A DNA stretch of 64,000 bases from positions 124,001 through 188,000 of the forward strand of contig NZ_JABBEA010000005.1 in the NCBI RefSeq assembly GCF_012912005.1, in the 5' to 3' direction. A program made the translations under genes and the position numbers. The notes below the pieces were generated by a model. The model saw only the letters and a program-made list of their open reading frames with translations, made no database searches and was not told the origin of the DNA. Origin of the DNA: Paenibacillus sp. SZ31. Lineage in GTDB: Bacteria > Bacillota > Bacilli > Paenibacillales > Paenibacillaceae. Shown in pieces: positions 24,846 through 32,894 of the stretch (position 1 is the first letter of the stretch; every line of letters begins with the position of its first letter).

Positions 24846-26084
24846 ATGAGAGTTCTGCTCGTTACGTATTGGGAGCTTACACATATGGGAGGCATATGGA
24901 CATATGTTAAACAGCTGGCCGACAGGCTGATTGCCCTTGGTGTAGAGGTTGATATCATGGGCACGAATGGTGCCAATAACGAAGTGTATATTCGTAATCT
25001 GAACCGGGCATTTTCCAAGGATAAAGTGTGGCCCATGCTGCAATCCAAGCTCAATCCGACCGATCTGCCACAGTTCACAGCTGATCCTCTTCTCGCTTAT
25101 TATGAATTGAACAGATATGCCTTTGAGATGGCTGCCGCTTATCTGGGAGTGGACCATTATGACGTCATCCATGCGCAAGATCCGGTAGCCGCCGTAGCCA
25201 TAAAACGCATCTTGAACCGCAATGTCCCACTCGTTACCAGCTATCACGGAGCTCTTGCACGCGAAGCCTTCTACGATGCTCAAAATTCCAATCCTCAACT
25301 TACCCTATCATCATATTTGCAATCGAAACGCGGACGTTATTTTCTATCATTGGAAGAACGAAGTGCGGCACAGTCTGAGCTGATTCTGGTGTCCAGTCAC
25401 TGGATCAAGAGCACGCTTACAGAGCTTGCGGTTCCCGAATCGAAGTTTCGGATAATCCCCTACGCCGTGGACCTGTCAGCCTACCGCTCATTAGCAGCTA
25501 CGAAGTTCCGTCAGCGGCCACCCGCAGGCAAAAAAGTCATTGCCTTTACCGGAAGGCTTGAATACATCAAGGGCGTTCATGTGTTGATCAAGGCTTTAGC
25601 CAGTCTGAAAAGTAAACGTTCCGATTGGGTCTGCTGGATCGCAGGAGAAGGCAACCTGAGCGATGAATTGCGGGCACAGGTCGCGGCGGCTGGCATTGGA
25701 GCCGATGTTGTATTCTGGGGCAAGCTGGACAACATTCCTTCCTTCCTGCGCCATGCCGACATCTATGTCCAGCCCAGCCTGCAGGACACCCAGCCGTTCT
25801 CCGTTACGGAAGCGCAACTGGCGGGTGTACCCGTTATTGTCAGTGGTACGGCCGGCATGCCTGAAATGGTTGACCCTGGACGCACAGGATGGGTCGTGCC
25901 TCCGCAGGATGTCGATTCGCTCCGCGAACTGCTGCATGCACTTCTGGAGGATGACGTTACCCGTAAAAAAGTAGGTGCTGCGGCCAAAGCCTGGGCTGAA
26001 CAAAACCGCTCACTGGAAGAGATGGGGCTTCGTACATTACAAGTCTACCAAGAAGCCATTTACAGAGGAGGACTCACGATATGA
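24846..26084 (+). CDS. glycosyltransferase, GT4 family (412 aa)
   Basis: Retaining GT-B glycosyltransferase. The N-terminal glycine loop MGGIWTYVKQLADRL (about residues 14-28) resembles starch/sucrose-synthase-like GT4 members. The C-terminal half has FTGRLEYIKGVHVLIKAL, WIAGEGNLSDELR, and PFSVTEAQLAGVPVIVSGTAGMPE, the E-x7-E-type donor site (here the first Glu position is taken by Gln/Pro, a mild departure). GAAGCC-type spacing is good: AAGGAGG precedes ATG. The next gene overlaps its stop by ATGA. It may glycosylate a cell-surface or spore acceptor, as CotSA-like enzymes do; acceptor unknown. Confidence 0.85.
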   Translation: MRVLLVTYWELTHMGGIWTYVKQLADRLIALGVEVDIMGTNGANNEVYIRNLNRAFSKDKVWPMLQSKLNPTDLPQFTADPLLAYYELNRYAFEMAAAYLGVDHYDVIHAQDPVAAVAIKRILNRNVPLVTSYHGALAREAFYDAQNSNPQLTLSSYLQSKRGRYFLSLEERSAAQSELILVSSHWIKSTLTELAVPESKFRIIPYAVDLSAYRSLAATKFRQRPPAGKKVIAFTGRLEYIKGVHVLIKALASLKSKRSDWVCWIAGEGNLSDELRAQVAAAGIGADVVFWGKLDNIPSFLRHADIYVQPSLQDTQPFSVTEAQLAGVPVIVSGTAGMPEMVDPGRTGWVVPPQDVDSLRELLHALLEDDVTRKKVGAAAKAWAEQNRSLEEMGLRTLQVYQEAIYRGGLTI

Positions 26085-26251
26085 CGTTACTTGTACCCAG
26101 TGATTTGTACAATCGCTGGTTCTCGACTCCGGTTTCCACACCTCACATCGACGTGGATTACGCTGCAATGAATGAATTGATGAAGAAGCTGCCTAAAGGA
26201 TATGTATTTCCCGATCCTGCATCCATGGCGATCATGAATTCAAAGGATTGA
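26081..26251 (+). CDS. small protein translationally coupled to glycosyltransferase (56 aa)
   Basis: A short gene whose ATG overlaps the glycosyltransferase stop (ATGA), preceded by GGAGGA eight bases upstream. The protein (MTLLVPSDLYNRWF ... LPKGYVFPDPASMAIMN) has protein-like composition, no membrane segment and no known family. Coupling and the terminator right after it support a real gene, perhaps a partner or acceptor peptide of the enzyme. Confidence 0.6.
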   Translation: MTLLVPSDLYNRWFSTPVSTPHIDVDYAAMNELMKKLPKGYVFPDPASMAIMNSKD

Positions 26252-26296
26252 GGTTTCAATTACACGCTATGTTCATATAACATACATGAATAAGAA

Positions 26297-26344
26297 ACAA
26301 GGGGTGTCCATTTGTCATATGAATGACATAGGGACACCCCTTGT
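26297..26344 (+). terminator. long hairpin, probable terminator
   Basis: Thirteen-pair stem ACAAGGGGTGTCC / GGACACCCCTTGT with an inner hairpin TGTCAT / ATGACA. The T tail is weak, but it is placed at the end of the glycosyltransferase pair. Confidence 0.7.
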
Positions 26345-26410
26345 TCGCTTTGATGCGTTCTAACAAATCCAACACATGATATTTGTTCCCTTTTGCACAA
26401 GTATGACATG

Positions 26411-26503
26411 TAACGAATCACAGAGAGGTTATTTCTTCTATTGTGGTCGATTTTCAGGTTCGGAAGCCCTTTTCGGAAGAAATAACGTGATTGAGATTCG
26501 TTA
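26411..26503. repeat. nested palindromic intergenic repeat
   Basis: Outer arms TAACGAATC / GATTCGTTA and inner arms TTATTTCTTC / GAAGAAATAA with symmetric spacing form a 93-base palindrome; a further half copy GATTCGTTAG lies at 26551. It resembles intergenic palindromic units of Bacillales. The rest of 26345-26581 shows nothing else. Confidence 0.7.
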
Positions 26504-26581
26504 GAATTTATTTTTCATGGTAATCGCCCCAATAAGACGTGGCAGATTCGTTAGCGCTTGAAGCCATGGGAAATCCAGATC

Positions 26582-27115
26582 TTATTCATCTGTTGCCAAC
26601 TTGGAATACATATTCAGATTGTTGAACGTTTCGCCTGCCCTCTCGTATGCTCTGAGGGTCCCTTCGTATGTGAAATTGAGCTTTTGTAATAACTTGATTG
26701 AATTCACATTATCAGGATCAACCTTTGCTTCAATTCGATTCAGCTTCAAAGCCGAGAATGCGTGAGCTAACAAAGAAGAGATCGCTTCCGTAGCATATCC
26801 TTTCCCCCAGTGTGATCTGGCAATGTCATACCCAATCTCTGCCTTTAAATTGTCAAAATCCAGCGAATTATAACCACAGGAACCTATGATTACATTGGAC
26901 TCTTGCACAATGATAGAGAACCGAAGGGCCTTGTTTTCCTGAGCAAGATCATTCAGAAGATTAATCATTTCTATAGCTTGATTTTCATCCGTAAAATGAG
27001 TGATATTCATAAATTTAGTAACATCCGGATCAGACCAAATTTCAAACAAGCTGGCCGAATCCGATACGTTCATCTTTCGCAAATATAACCGTTCTGTGTG
27101 TAACTCTGTAATCAA
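26582..27115 (-). CDS. GNAT acetyltransferase, RimJ/RimL-type (177 aa)
   Basis: N-acetyltransferase using acetyl-CoA. The pattern is RimJ/RimL-like: TERLYLRKMNVSDSASLFEIW at the start, IIGSCGYNSLDFDNLKAEIGYDI in the middle, then the pyrophosphate-binding loop HWGKGYATEAI and NRIEAKVDPDNVNSIKLLQKLNF. The start is TTG 27115, since GGAGG lies eight bases before it inside a longer frame. It is monocistronic and chromosomal. It may modify a ribosomal-protein N-terminus, an antibiotic or a small amine; the sequence does not say which. Confidence 0.85.
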   Translation of the reverse strand: MITELHTERLYLRKMNVSDSASLFEIWSDPDVTKFMNITHFTDENQAIEMINLLNDLAQENKALRFSIIVQESNVIIGSCGYNSLDFDNLKAEIGYDIARSHWGKGYATEAISSLLAHAFSALKLNRIEAKVDPDNVNSIKLLQKLNFTYEGTLRAYERAGETFNNLNMYSKLATDE

Positions 27116-27263
27116 TACTTTTACCTCCATTAGTTTATTAATGATTAGGTTTAAGATATTGATATCTGCGCATAGTCCAGTCCCTTCGTGATATGAATGC
27201 TTTCATTATACAGAGACTTCAGCAAGCGATCTACCTTTCTGTCCACGGATCTGTCCATAAAAC

Positions 27264-27317
27264 AAAAAAAGAGCGTCCCACTTATAGCAAATAAAAATTG
27301 CATCTAAGGGTGCTCTC
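27264..27317 (-). terminator. intrinsic terminator
   Basis: Long imperfect minus-strand stem (GAGCACCCTTAGATGCAA / TTGCTATAAGTGGGACGCTC) followed by T7; the end of the glycan cluster transcript. Confidence 0.8.
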
Positions 27318-27364
27318 TTGTCATTTTAACACCTATTCCATTCAGCCCTCTTCGTCAAATCTAT

Positions 27365-28081
27365 CTACTTCCAGTACCCACCAACATGTAGCAGATTGAG
27401 TAGCGTAGGCCGATGCTTCGCCTGAACCCGTTCCATCTCGGCAACCAGTGCCTTGAAATGGCGTTTGGTTCCCATGGATTCATGCAATCGGTAGCACATC
27501 AGAGGTTCATTGTAATAAAACAGCTCATACATCGGAAACAGTCTCATCCACATCTCATAGTCATGCGTGTAGCGAAAATCAGTATCGAACAAGCCAAACC
27601 GCTCAAACGCCTCCATCTCCACCATGACGGTACAACCATTGATTGGACAACCTTCGAGCAGTACCTGTAACATCTCCAGACGACTGCCCACTTCCGGCTG
27701 CACCGTATCCAACCATTCACTCTTCTCATTCACATAATGGTAGGCGCCATGACAGAAGGAAGCCTTGACCTCACGCATAAACTTCAGTTGCTTCTCCACC
27801 CGATCCAGCAGCATCACATCATCTGAACTGAGCCAGACAAAGTAATCCCCTGTCGCCTGTTTGATGCCCTCATTCAATGCTGTTGCGGTTCCACCGTTTT
27901 CTTTGCGAATATAGCGGATAGAATCCATGAATGGTTGTAGCTTCTCCACGTGCTCGGTTGACCCATCATCCACCACGATCACTTCAATATGCGGATACGT
28001 CTGGTGAATGGCGCTGTGAACAGCCTGCTCGATATAAGCACAATTGTAAAAAGGAATAACGATCGATACTTTCGGCTCCAT
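27365..28081 (-). CDS. glycosyltransferase family 2 (238 aa)
   Basis: Inverting GT-A glycosyltransferase. VSIVIPFYNCAYIEQAVHSA at the N-terminus, VVDDGS (first Asp pair), a WLSSDD motif (DxD equivalent, about residues 83-88) and a late HDYEMWMRL helix carrying the likely catalytic acid ED-type residue are all present. It has the compact length of single-domain GT2 enzymes and no membrane span. It is the last gene of the glycan cluster, after a 268-base gap. It is a close paralogue of the next gene up (28350-29066); both share the HD(Y/L)(E/D)(M/L)W(M/L)R and YRLHESMG/YRWHGGMG elements. Confidence 0.9.
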   Translation of the reverse strand: MEPKVSIVIPFYNCAYIEQAVHSAIHQTYPHIEVIVVDDGSTEHVEKLQPFMDSIRYIRKENGGTATALNEGIKQATGDYFVWLSSDDVMLLDRVEKQLKFMREVKASFCHGAYHYVNEKSEWLDTVQPEVGSRLEMLQVLLEGCPINGCTVMVEMEAFERFGLFDTDFRYTHDYEMWMRLFPMYELFYYNEPLMCYRLHESMGTKRHFKALVAEMERVQAKHRPTLLNLLHVGGYWK

Positions 28082-28349
28082 TCGGGCCTCCCCTTCCTCC
28101 GCTTGTCTCTGCGTAGCGATTGCTTTCCTCTATTATATGAAGATCCATTCGATCGGTATCGGACATCTGCGGTGCTGCGGAAGCACATTTCCATAAGGAT
28201 GCACAACAACTCAGCTTGCTACCTTGAATGCTCAGGCGTGTGATATAGGAACCGTGAATCGACTTCCCACCCTCACCATTTCGGGCAAAATTGCTACGCA
28301 AAGAGGGCGTTAATCAGCCACCTTCCGGCCTCATAACTGCCCTCCTACG
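28082..28349. other. gap between two GT2 genes
   Basis: No gene with start and site on either strand, and no clear terminator. It may carry a promoter for the last gene. Confidence 0.4.
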
Positions 28350-29066
28350 CTACCCGCCAAGCGCTGCTATACGCTGCAACAACGGTTCGCGATATCTGGA
28401 CCATACCATGGATGCCTCTCTACCGATGACATCCGCATGACGTACCGACCCCATCCCACCATGCCAGCGATATGCGGTATGTGGCTCGTTCAGATACGGA
28501 AAACGATGACCGTTCAGAATAATACGCAGCCAGAGATCCAAATCATGCGTATAAGGCAACAGCTCATCAAACAACCCCACCCCGCTGAACAGATCCTTGC
28601 GAATCATGACAGTACAACCGTTGACCGGATTACCATTAACAAACAATCGCAACCAATCCAGATCGGCCATCGGTGCAGGCCCTCCGTTCAGCTTGGTCAC
28701 GGCAGAATGTTCATTGATGTAATGAAAATTCGTATGAGAAACCAGCACATTCTCGCGTTGCATAAACGCAAGCTGATGCCGGATTTTATCAGGGTACAGA
28801 CAATCATCCGAACTAAGCCAAACCACATATTCACCTGAGGCATGGCGGATGCCATGATTAAGTGCCGAAGCGGTACCTCCATTGCTTTTGCCAAGCACAT
28901 TAATATAGGGAAGATAAGGCTGAAGCAGCTCCGCATGCCGGGTAGAGCCATCGTTTACAACAATGATCTCCACTTCAGGATACGTCTGGTTTAGCGCACT
29001 CTGAATTGCCTGAGGTACATAAGGGCAGTTGTAGAACGGAATGACAATGGACACTCTTGGACTCAA
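28350..29066 (-). CDS. glycosyltransferase family 2 (238 aa)
   Basis: GT-A fold inverting glycosyltransferase: VSIVIPFYNCPYVPQAIQSA, VVNDGSTRH, WLSSDDCLYPD (metal/nucleotide site) and PYTHDLDLWLRI near the active site. It is the same length as the GT2 at 27365 and clearly a paralogue, so the two probably add successive or related sugars. It overlaps the SDR gene upstream by four bases (ATGA), indicating translational coupling. Confidence 0.9.
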   Translation of the reverse strand: MSPRVSIVIPFYNCPYVPQAIQSALNQTYPEVEIIVVNDGSTRHAELLQPYLPYINVLGKSNGGTASALNHGIRHASGEYVVWLSSDDCLYPDKIRHQLAFMQRENVLVSHTNFHYINEHSAVTKLNGGPAPMADLDWLRLFVNGNPVNGCTVMIRKDLFSGVGLFDELLPYTHDLDLWLRIILNGHRFPYLNEPHTAYRWHGGMGSVRHADVIGREASMVWSRYREPLLQRIAALGG

Positions 29067-30004
29067 CTTGTCGTCCTCCCTTGCTGGGCACGAACATCAC
29101 TCAGAATATCCTGTAACGATGTGGCAAATGGAATTAGCGGCTTCCAGCCAAGCTTGCGCAGCATGGATAATTCCTCCTGTTTCCCCGCACCATCCGGACC
29201 GGAAGACGCCCCATCCCAGCGAACAGGCACTTCTGCTTCTGTCATGGACAACAGCAGATCTGCAATTTCACCAAGACTACGCTCGACTCGAGACACCACT
29301 GGATATACCGTACCGCTAGCCCCCTTTACCAAGAGGGTCGCATATGCTCTGACCGCATCTCTCACATCCAGAAAGTCACGGGTACTGTCCCGTCCAGACA
29401 GACGGAATGCCTCGGTTTTGCCCGCCTGCTCACAGGCAACAACATGACGTGCAAGCAATGAACAGATGCCAGTGGATGGACCGGCACCAATCAGATTGCC
29501 CGGCTCCGCCAGCATAATCTGTTGTCCAAAGAGCGACATCCAAGACAAAGACACCATCTCTTCCAAGGCTTTGCTGAGACTGTATGGATGCGGAGGCTGG
29601 GGAATCCGGCCGGGTTCCGGCGTATATTTTAACCTCGATCCCACAATAACAGTTCGTGCTGCCGGACAACTACGCAGCGCATCCAGCAAATACAGCACAG
29701 CCATCACATTGGTCTCCAGGACCAGTAGCGGATCTGCCCACGAATCGGGTACGGAATTCTTGCCGGCGAGATGCAGTACATAGTCTGGCTGCACCTCGTC
29801 GATCAGGTGACGCACTTGCTGTTTATCATTCAGATCACAGACATGGACTTGGGCTCCTTTACCGAATGAATACACATCCGGTCTCCGGACTACCGCTGCA
29901 ACCACTGCACCCGCTTCCCGAAAATAAGAAACCGCATGTCGCCCGGTAAATCCCGAGGCGCCTGTGATCAGTACTTTCTTGCCTGTCAGCTCTGCTCCAT
30001 CCAT
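29063..30004 (-). CDS. NAD-dependent epimerase/dehydratase, extended SDR (313 aa)
   Basis: Nucleotide-sugar SDR. The Rossmann motif VLITGASGFTGRHAVSYF (TGxxGxxG), active-site YSLSKALEEM (YxxxK) and a Ser upstream (VGSRLKYTP) are visible. The pattern resembles GDP-mannose 4,6-dehydratase/GDP-rhamnose reductase-like enzymes (QPDYVLHLAGKNSVPDSW, FLDVRDAVRAY). Length fits a single-domain extended SDR. It overlaps neighbours on both sides within the glycan cluster. The product is probably an activated deoxysugar for the nearby transferases; the exact substrate is not decided by sequence. Confidence 0.8.
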   Translation of the reverse strand: MDGAELTGKKVLITGASGFTGRHAVSYFREAGAVVAAVVRRPDVYSFGKGAQVHVCDLNDKQQVRHLIDEVQPDYVLHLAGKNSVPDSWADPLLVLETNVMAVLYLLDALRSCPAARTVIVGSRLKYTPEPGRIPQPPHPYSLSKALEEMVSLSWMSLFGQQIMLAEPGNLIGAGPSTGICSLLARHVVACEQAGKTEAFRLSGRDSTRDFLDVRDAVRAYATLLVKGASGTVYPVVSRVERSLGEIADLLLSMTEAEVPVRWDGASSGPDGAGKQEELSMLRKLGWKPLIPFATSLQDILSDVRAQQGRTTS

Positions 30005-30813
30005 AATGCCAGCTCCTTCAGCATTGTAGAATAATCCGGCAGGTCTGTCTTCACATCCTCGCGAGTGGATACCAGCGTACGGTCCTGCACCATACTGTCA
30101 TCACGCACAATCGTCACATCCTGCTTATCCCAGGTCTGCTTGAACAACACAAGCAGGTCATGCTTGCTGACAGGTACCGGATGAGCCAGATGGATGAGAC
30201 CACTAACGGATGAAGCCAGGTAATGGTCTACCCATTTGGCCAGCTCAAGCGTGGTCACACCGTTCCAGAATACGCGGGTATACCCGCCGACTTCACCTGT
30301 GTTGGACATAAACCATTGCATCAGACCAATGCCGCCTTTCCTAATCTCGGGTCCGATAATGGACGTGCGGATCGTCAGATGACCTTCGTCTTGAACTTCG
30401 CCAAGTGCTTTGGTAATGGCGTAAGCAGAGGTCCCGTCTGTGACATCATCTTCCCGGTATGCTCCCCGGTCCCCGCTGAACACACAGTCTGTACTGATAT
30501 GAATCAGACGTGCACCAATCTCATCCGCAACCCGCCGCAGACGATGCGGCAGGAAACCATTAATATGATATGCGGTGATTTTGTCCTCATCTGCAAAGCT
30601 GTTCAATACACCTACAGCATTAATAATCACATCCGGGTGCACTGCTTCTACCATTCGGTCGACCATGAAGCTGTCGTTCACATCCAAGAGCAGACCATTC
30701 GGGTCCGTGACATCCCGAGTTGTATAGAAGACGCTGTGTACACCTTGACGGCGGAAATAGTCGACCAGAATATGGCCGGCCATTCCGTTCCCACCAAGTA
30801 TCAGCAGTTTCAT
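29986..30813 (-). CDS. RmlD-like UDP-sugar 4-reductase (275 aa)
   Basis: SDR of the RmlD substrate-binding family. LILGGNGMAGHILVDYF (NAD(P) loop), VIINAVGVLN, STDCVFSGDRGAYREDD and YAITKALGEV (YxxxK) are all present. It overlaps the dehydratase gene by four bases and is followed by the SDR at 29063. In the FnlA/B/C and WbvB/R/D pathways this position is the C4-reductase acting after the 4,6-dehydratase/5-epimerase. At 275 residues it lacks the C-terminal cupin of FnlB/CapF (about 370 aa) and fits the shorter WbvR type. Confidence 0.8.
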   Translation of the reverse strand: MKLLILGGNGMAGHILVDYFRRQGVHSVFYTTRDVTDPNGLLLDVNDSFMVDRMVEAVHPDVIINAVGVLNSFADEDKITAYHINGFLPHRLRRVADEIGARLIHISTDCVFSGDRGAYREDDVTDGTSAYAITKALGEVQDEGHLTIRTSIIGPEIRKGGIGLMQWFMSNTGEVGGYTRVFWNGVTTLELAKWVDHYLASSVSGLIHLAHPVPVSKHDLLVLFKQTWDKQDVTIVRDDSMVQDRTLVSTREDVKTDLPDYSTMLKELALWMEQS

Positions 30814-31796
30814 GACAGGAATCCTCCGCGTTTCAGAATTTCACGAATTTCCTCTTTGGTCATCAGTTGATGTTCGGAACTGAAACTGTTGAAGGAGACC
30901 GGAGGGCAATTGTTGTAATGTTCACGCAGTCCCGGGATACCGAGAGTAGGGAGAATAACCAGATACTGCTCATCGTAGACCACAGTGGTCATACTCTCGA
31001 ATTCACTCATCAGTATTTCATGAATTTTCTCCCCTGGACGAATACCACGTTCCACAATAGCCACATTCTCCACGCCGGAATCCTCAATCAACACCTCAGC
31101 AAGATCCACGATTTTACATGTCGGCATCGTCATGACAAAGATCTCTCCGCCCATACTCTCCACCGATGCTTTGAACAGCAGGGTAATGGCGTCCTTGAGG
31201 GTAAGAAAGAATCGAGTCATGCTCATGTCCGTGATGGAGACCTGCCCTTTCTGGCGGATCTGATTTTTGAATAGATGCACCACACTGCCGTTTGTTCCCA
31301 GTACATTCCCGCCCCGCACCGTAACAAACTTGGTATCACTGTGCAACAAGTTGGCATATACGATTAATTTCTCGCCGATGGCCTTTGTCATACCGTAGAA
31401 GTTGGACGGATTGGCAGCCTTGTCAGTCGAAATATAGATGACTTTTTCCACCTTGTTTTCAATAGCCGCCTCGATCACATTCTGTGTACCAATCACATTG
31501 GTTTTGAGCGCTTCGTACGGCTGGTCTTCACATACCGGAACATGCTTGAGCGCAGCCAGATGAAACACATAGTCCACATGCTGGCAGGCAGCCGTCAAGG
31601 CGTCCTTGTCACGAATATCTCCAATCCGGAAATGAAGACGCGGGTCTTCAAAATCACGACTCATGGCCACTTGGCTGGACTCGTTCCGGGAATACACAAT
31701 AATTTCTTTCGGCTGCTGGGGCAGCAGTTGAGCCACAAGTTCATAACCCCATGATCCCGTACCACCAGTCACGAGTATACGCTTATTTTCAAACAT
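30810..31796 (-). CDS. UDP-GlcNAc 4,6-dehydratase/5-epimerase, FnlA/CapE/WbvB-like (328 aa)
   Basis: Polysaccharide-biosynthesis SDR. ILVTGGTGSWGYELVAQLL (NAD loop), HLAALKHVPVCEDQPYEALKTN and STDKAANPSNFYGMTKAIGEK (active site, family pattern SxDKAxxPxNxYGxTK with Met instead of the usual Tyr-linked residue) match the FnlA/CapE group that converts UDP-GlcNAc to a 4-keto-6-deoxy-L-sugar. IRPGEKIHEILMSE is also typical. The start at 31796 follows TTGGAGGG, inside the end of the preceding 2-epimerase gene (overlap of eight bases). It forms a pathway with the reductase and 2-epimerase beside it. Confidence 0.88.
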   Translation of the reverse strand: MFENKRILVTGGTGSWGYELVAQLLPQQPKEIIVYSRNESSQVAMSRDFEDPRLHFRIGDIRDKDALTAACQHVDYVFHLAALKHVPVCEDQPYEALKTNVIGTQNVIEAAIENKVEKVIYISTDKAANPSNFYGMTKAIGEKLIVYANLLHSDTKFVTVRGGNVLGTNGSVVHLFKNQIRQKGQVSITDMSMTRFFLTLKDAITLLFKASVESMGGEIFVMTMPTCKIVDLAEVLIEDSGVENVAIVERGIRPGEKIHEILMSEFESMTTVVYDEQYLVILPTLGIPGLREHYNNCPPVSFNSFSSEHQLMTKEEIREILKRGGFLS

Positions 31797-32880
31797 GCAT
31801 TTTCCCTCCAAGCAGAAATTTAACCACTTTACTGGATACATCTGTTGCTTTGTAGCCCTGCGGACAGTCCCAATCAGTCGACATCTGCGTCATGACTTTC
31901 ACACAATCCGCGATGCGTGCCGCATCCAGACCGGAGACCACATTGCTGCCGCAATCCACCGTTTCCGGCCGTTCTGTCGTTCGACGCATAGTCACGGTCG
32001 GCACACCCATAATGCAGCACTCCTCCTGTACGGTACCGCTATCCGTAAGTGCACAGCGTGCATGGCGCTCCAACATCACAAAGTCGAAAAATCCAAACGG
32101 CTCGTGGAACTCCACCAACGGGTTCATCTCCAGTTGCAGATGCTCCGCAATCCGGATCGCTGTACGCGGATGAATGCTGCAGATCACACGCAACCCGTGT
32201 TCCTCTGCAACCTGGTTCAGCCCTTTCATAATCTCCAGCAAATGAGGGGCATGATCAACATTCTCGGCCCGATGAGCGGTAACCAAAAAGTATTGCCCGG
32301 ACTTCAACTTCAGCTTCTTGAGGATTTTGCTGGAGTTTACCTGTGCGTCATAGTGCTGCATCACTTCATAGATGGGATTGCCCGTGAGCACGATCCTTCT
32401 GCTCGGTACCCCTTCGCTAACCAGATGTTTCTTGCTCTGTTCCGTGTAAGGCATATTGATGGTGGAGATGGCATCAATAACTCTGCGATTCTTCTCCTCA
32501 GGCACATCCAGATCGAAGCAACGATTGCCTGCTTCCATATGAATAACAGGAACTCCCATGCGCTCAGCCAGTACAGCACACAATGCGCTATTGGTATCGC
32601 CGAGCAGCAGCAATTTATCGGGCTTCTCCTGCAAGATCAGATCTTCCATCTGCGTAAACATCGAGGACAACTGCCGTCCCAGGGAGGCCGCTTCATCCTG
32701 GAGAACGTAATCCGGTGCACGCAGGCCCATTTCCTTGAAAAAGAGACCGCTGAGACTTTCCGTGAAGTTCTGTCCCGTGTGTACCAGAATATGATTGGAC
32801 GCGTACTGGTCCAACTTGGAAATGATCAGGCTGAGTCGGATGATCTCAGGTCTCGTACCCAGCACCGTCATGATCTTCAT
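31789..32880 (-). CDS. non-hydrolysing UDP-GlcNAc 2-epimerase family, FnlC/WbvD-like (363 aa)
   Basis: GT-B-fold epimerase of the WecB family: MTVLGTRPEIIRLS, HTGQNF, LLGDTNSAL, HMEAGNRCFD, VTAHRAENVD, SIHPRT and LTDSGTVQEECCIMG are all present, including the substrate-binding His and Arg residues. The start at 32880 follows GGCAGGGA at five bases. Next to a dehydratase and RmlD-type reductase it most likely acts last, inverting C2 of UDP-2-acetamido-2,6-dideoxy-L-hexose, as FnlC/WbjD/WbvD do. Plain UDP-ManNAc formation is the alternative. Confidence 0.88.
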   Translation of the reverse strand: MKIMTVLGTRPEIIRLSLIISKLDQYASNHILVHTGQNFTESLSGLFFKEMGLRAPDYVLQDEAASLGRQLSSMFTQMEDLILQEKPDKLLLLGDTNSALCAVLAERMGVPVIHMEAGNRCFDLDVPEEKNRRVIDAISTINMPYTEQSKKHLVSEGVPSRRIVLTGNPIYEVMQHYDAQVNSSKILKKLKLKSGQYFLVTAHRAENVDHAPHLLEIMKGLNQVAEEHGLRVICSIHPRTAIRIAEHLQLEMNPLVEFHEPFGFFDFVMLERHARCALTDSGTVQEECCIMGVPTVTMRRTTERPETVDCGSNVVSGLDAARIADCVKVMTQMSTDWDCPQGYKATDVSSKVVKFLLGGKMHV

Positions 32881-32894
32881 CGTAATCCCTGCCT

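Noticed and set aside
24794..25078. N-terminal extension of the 163-aa gene
   Set aside because: It lies entirely antisense to the start of a well-supported glycosyltransferase; the composition is that of a shadow frame.
28082..28349. Possible small genes in the gap between two GT2 genes
   Set aside because: Open frames exist on the minus strand but without ribosome binding site or protein-like composition.
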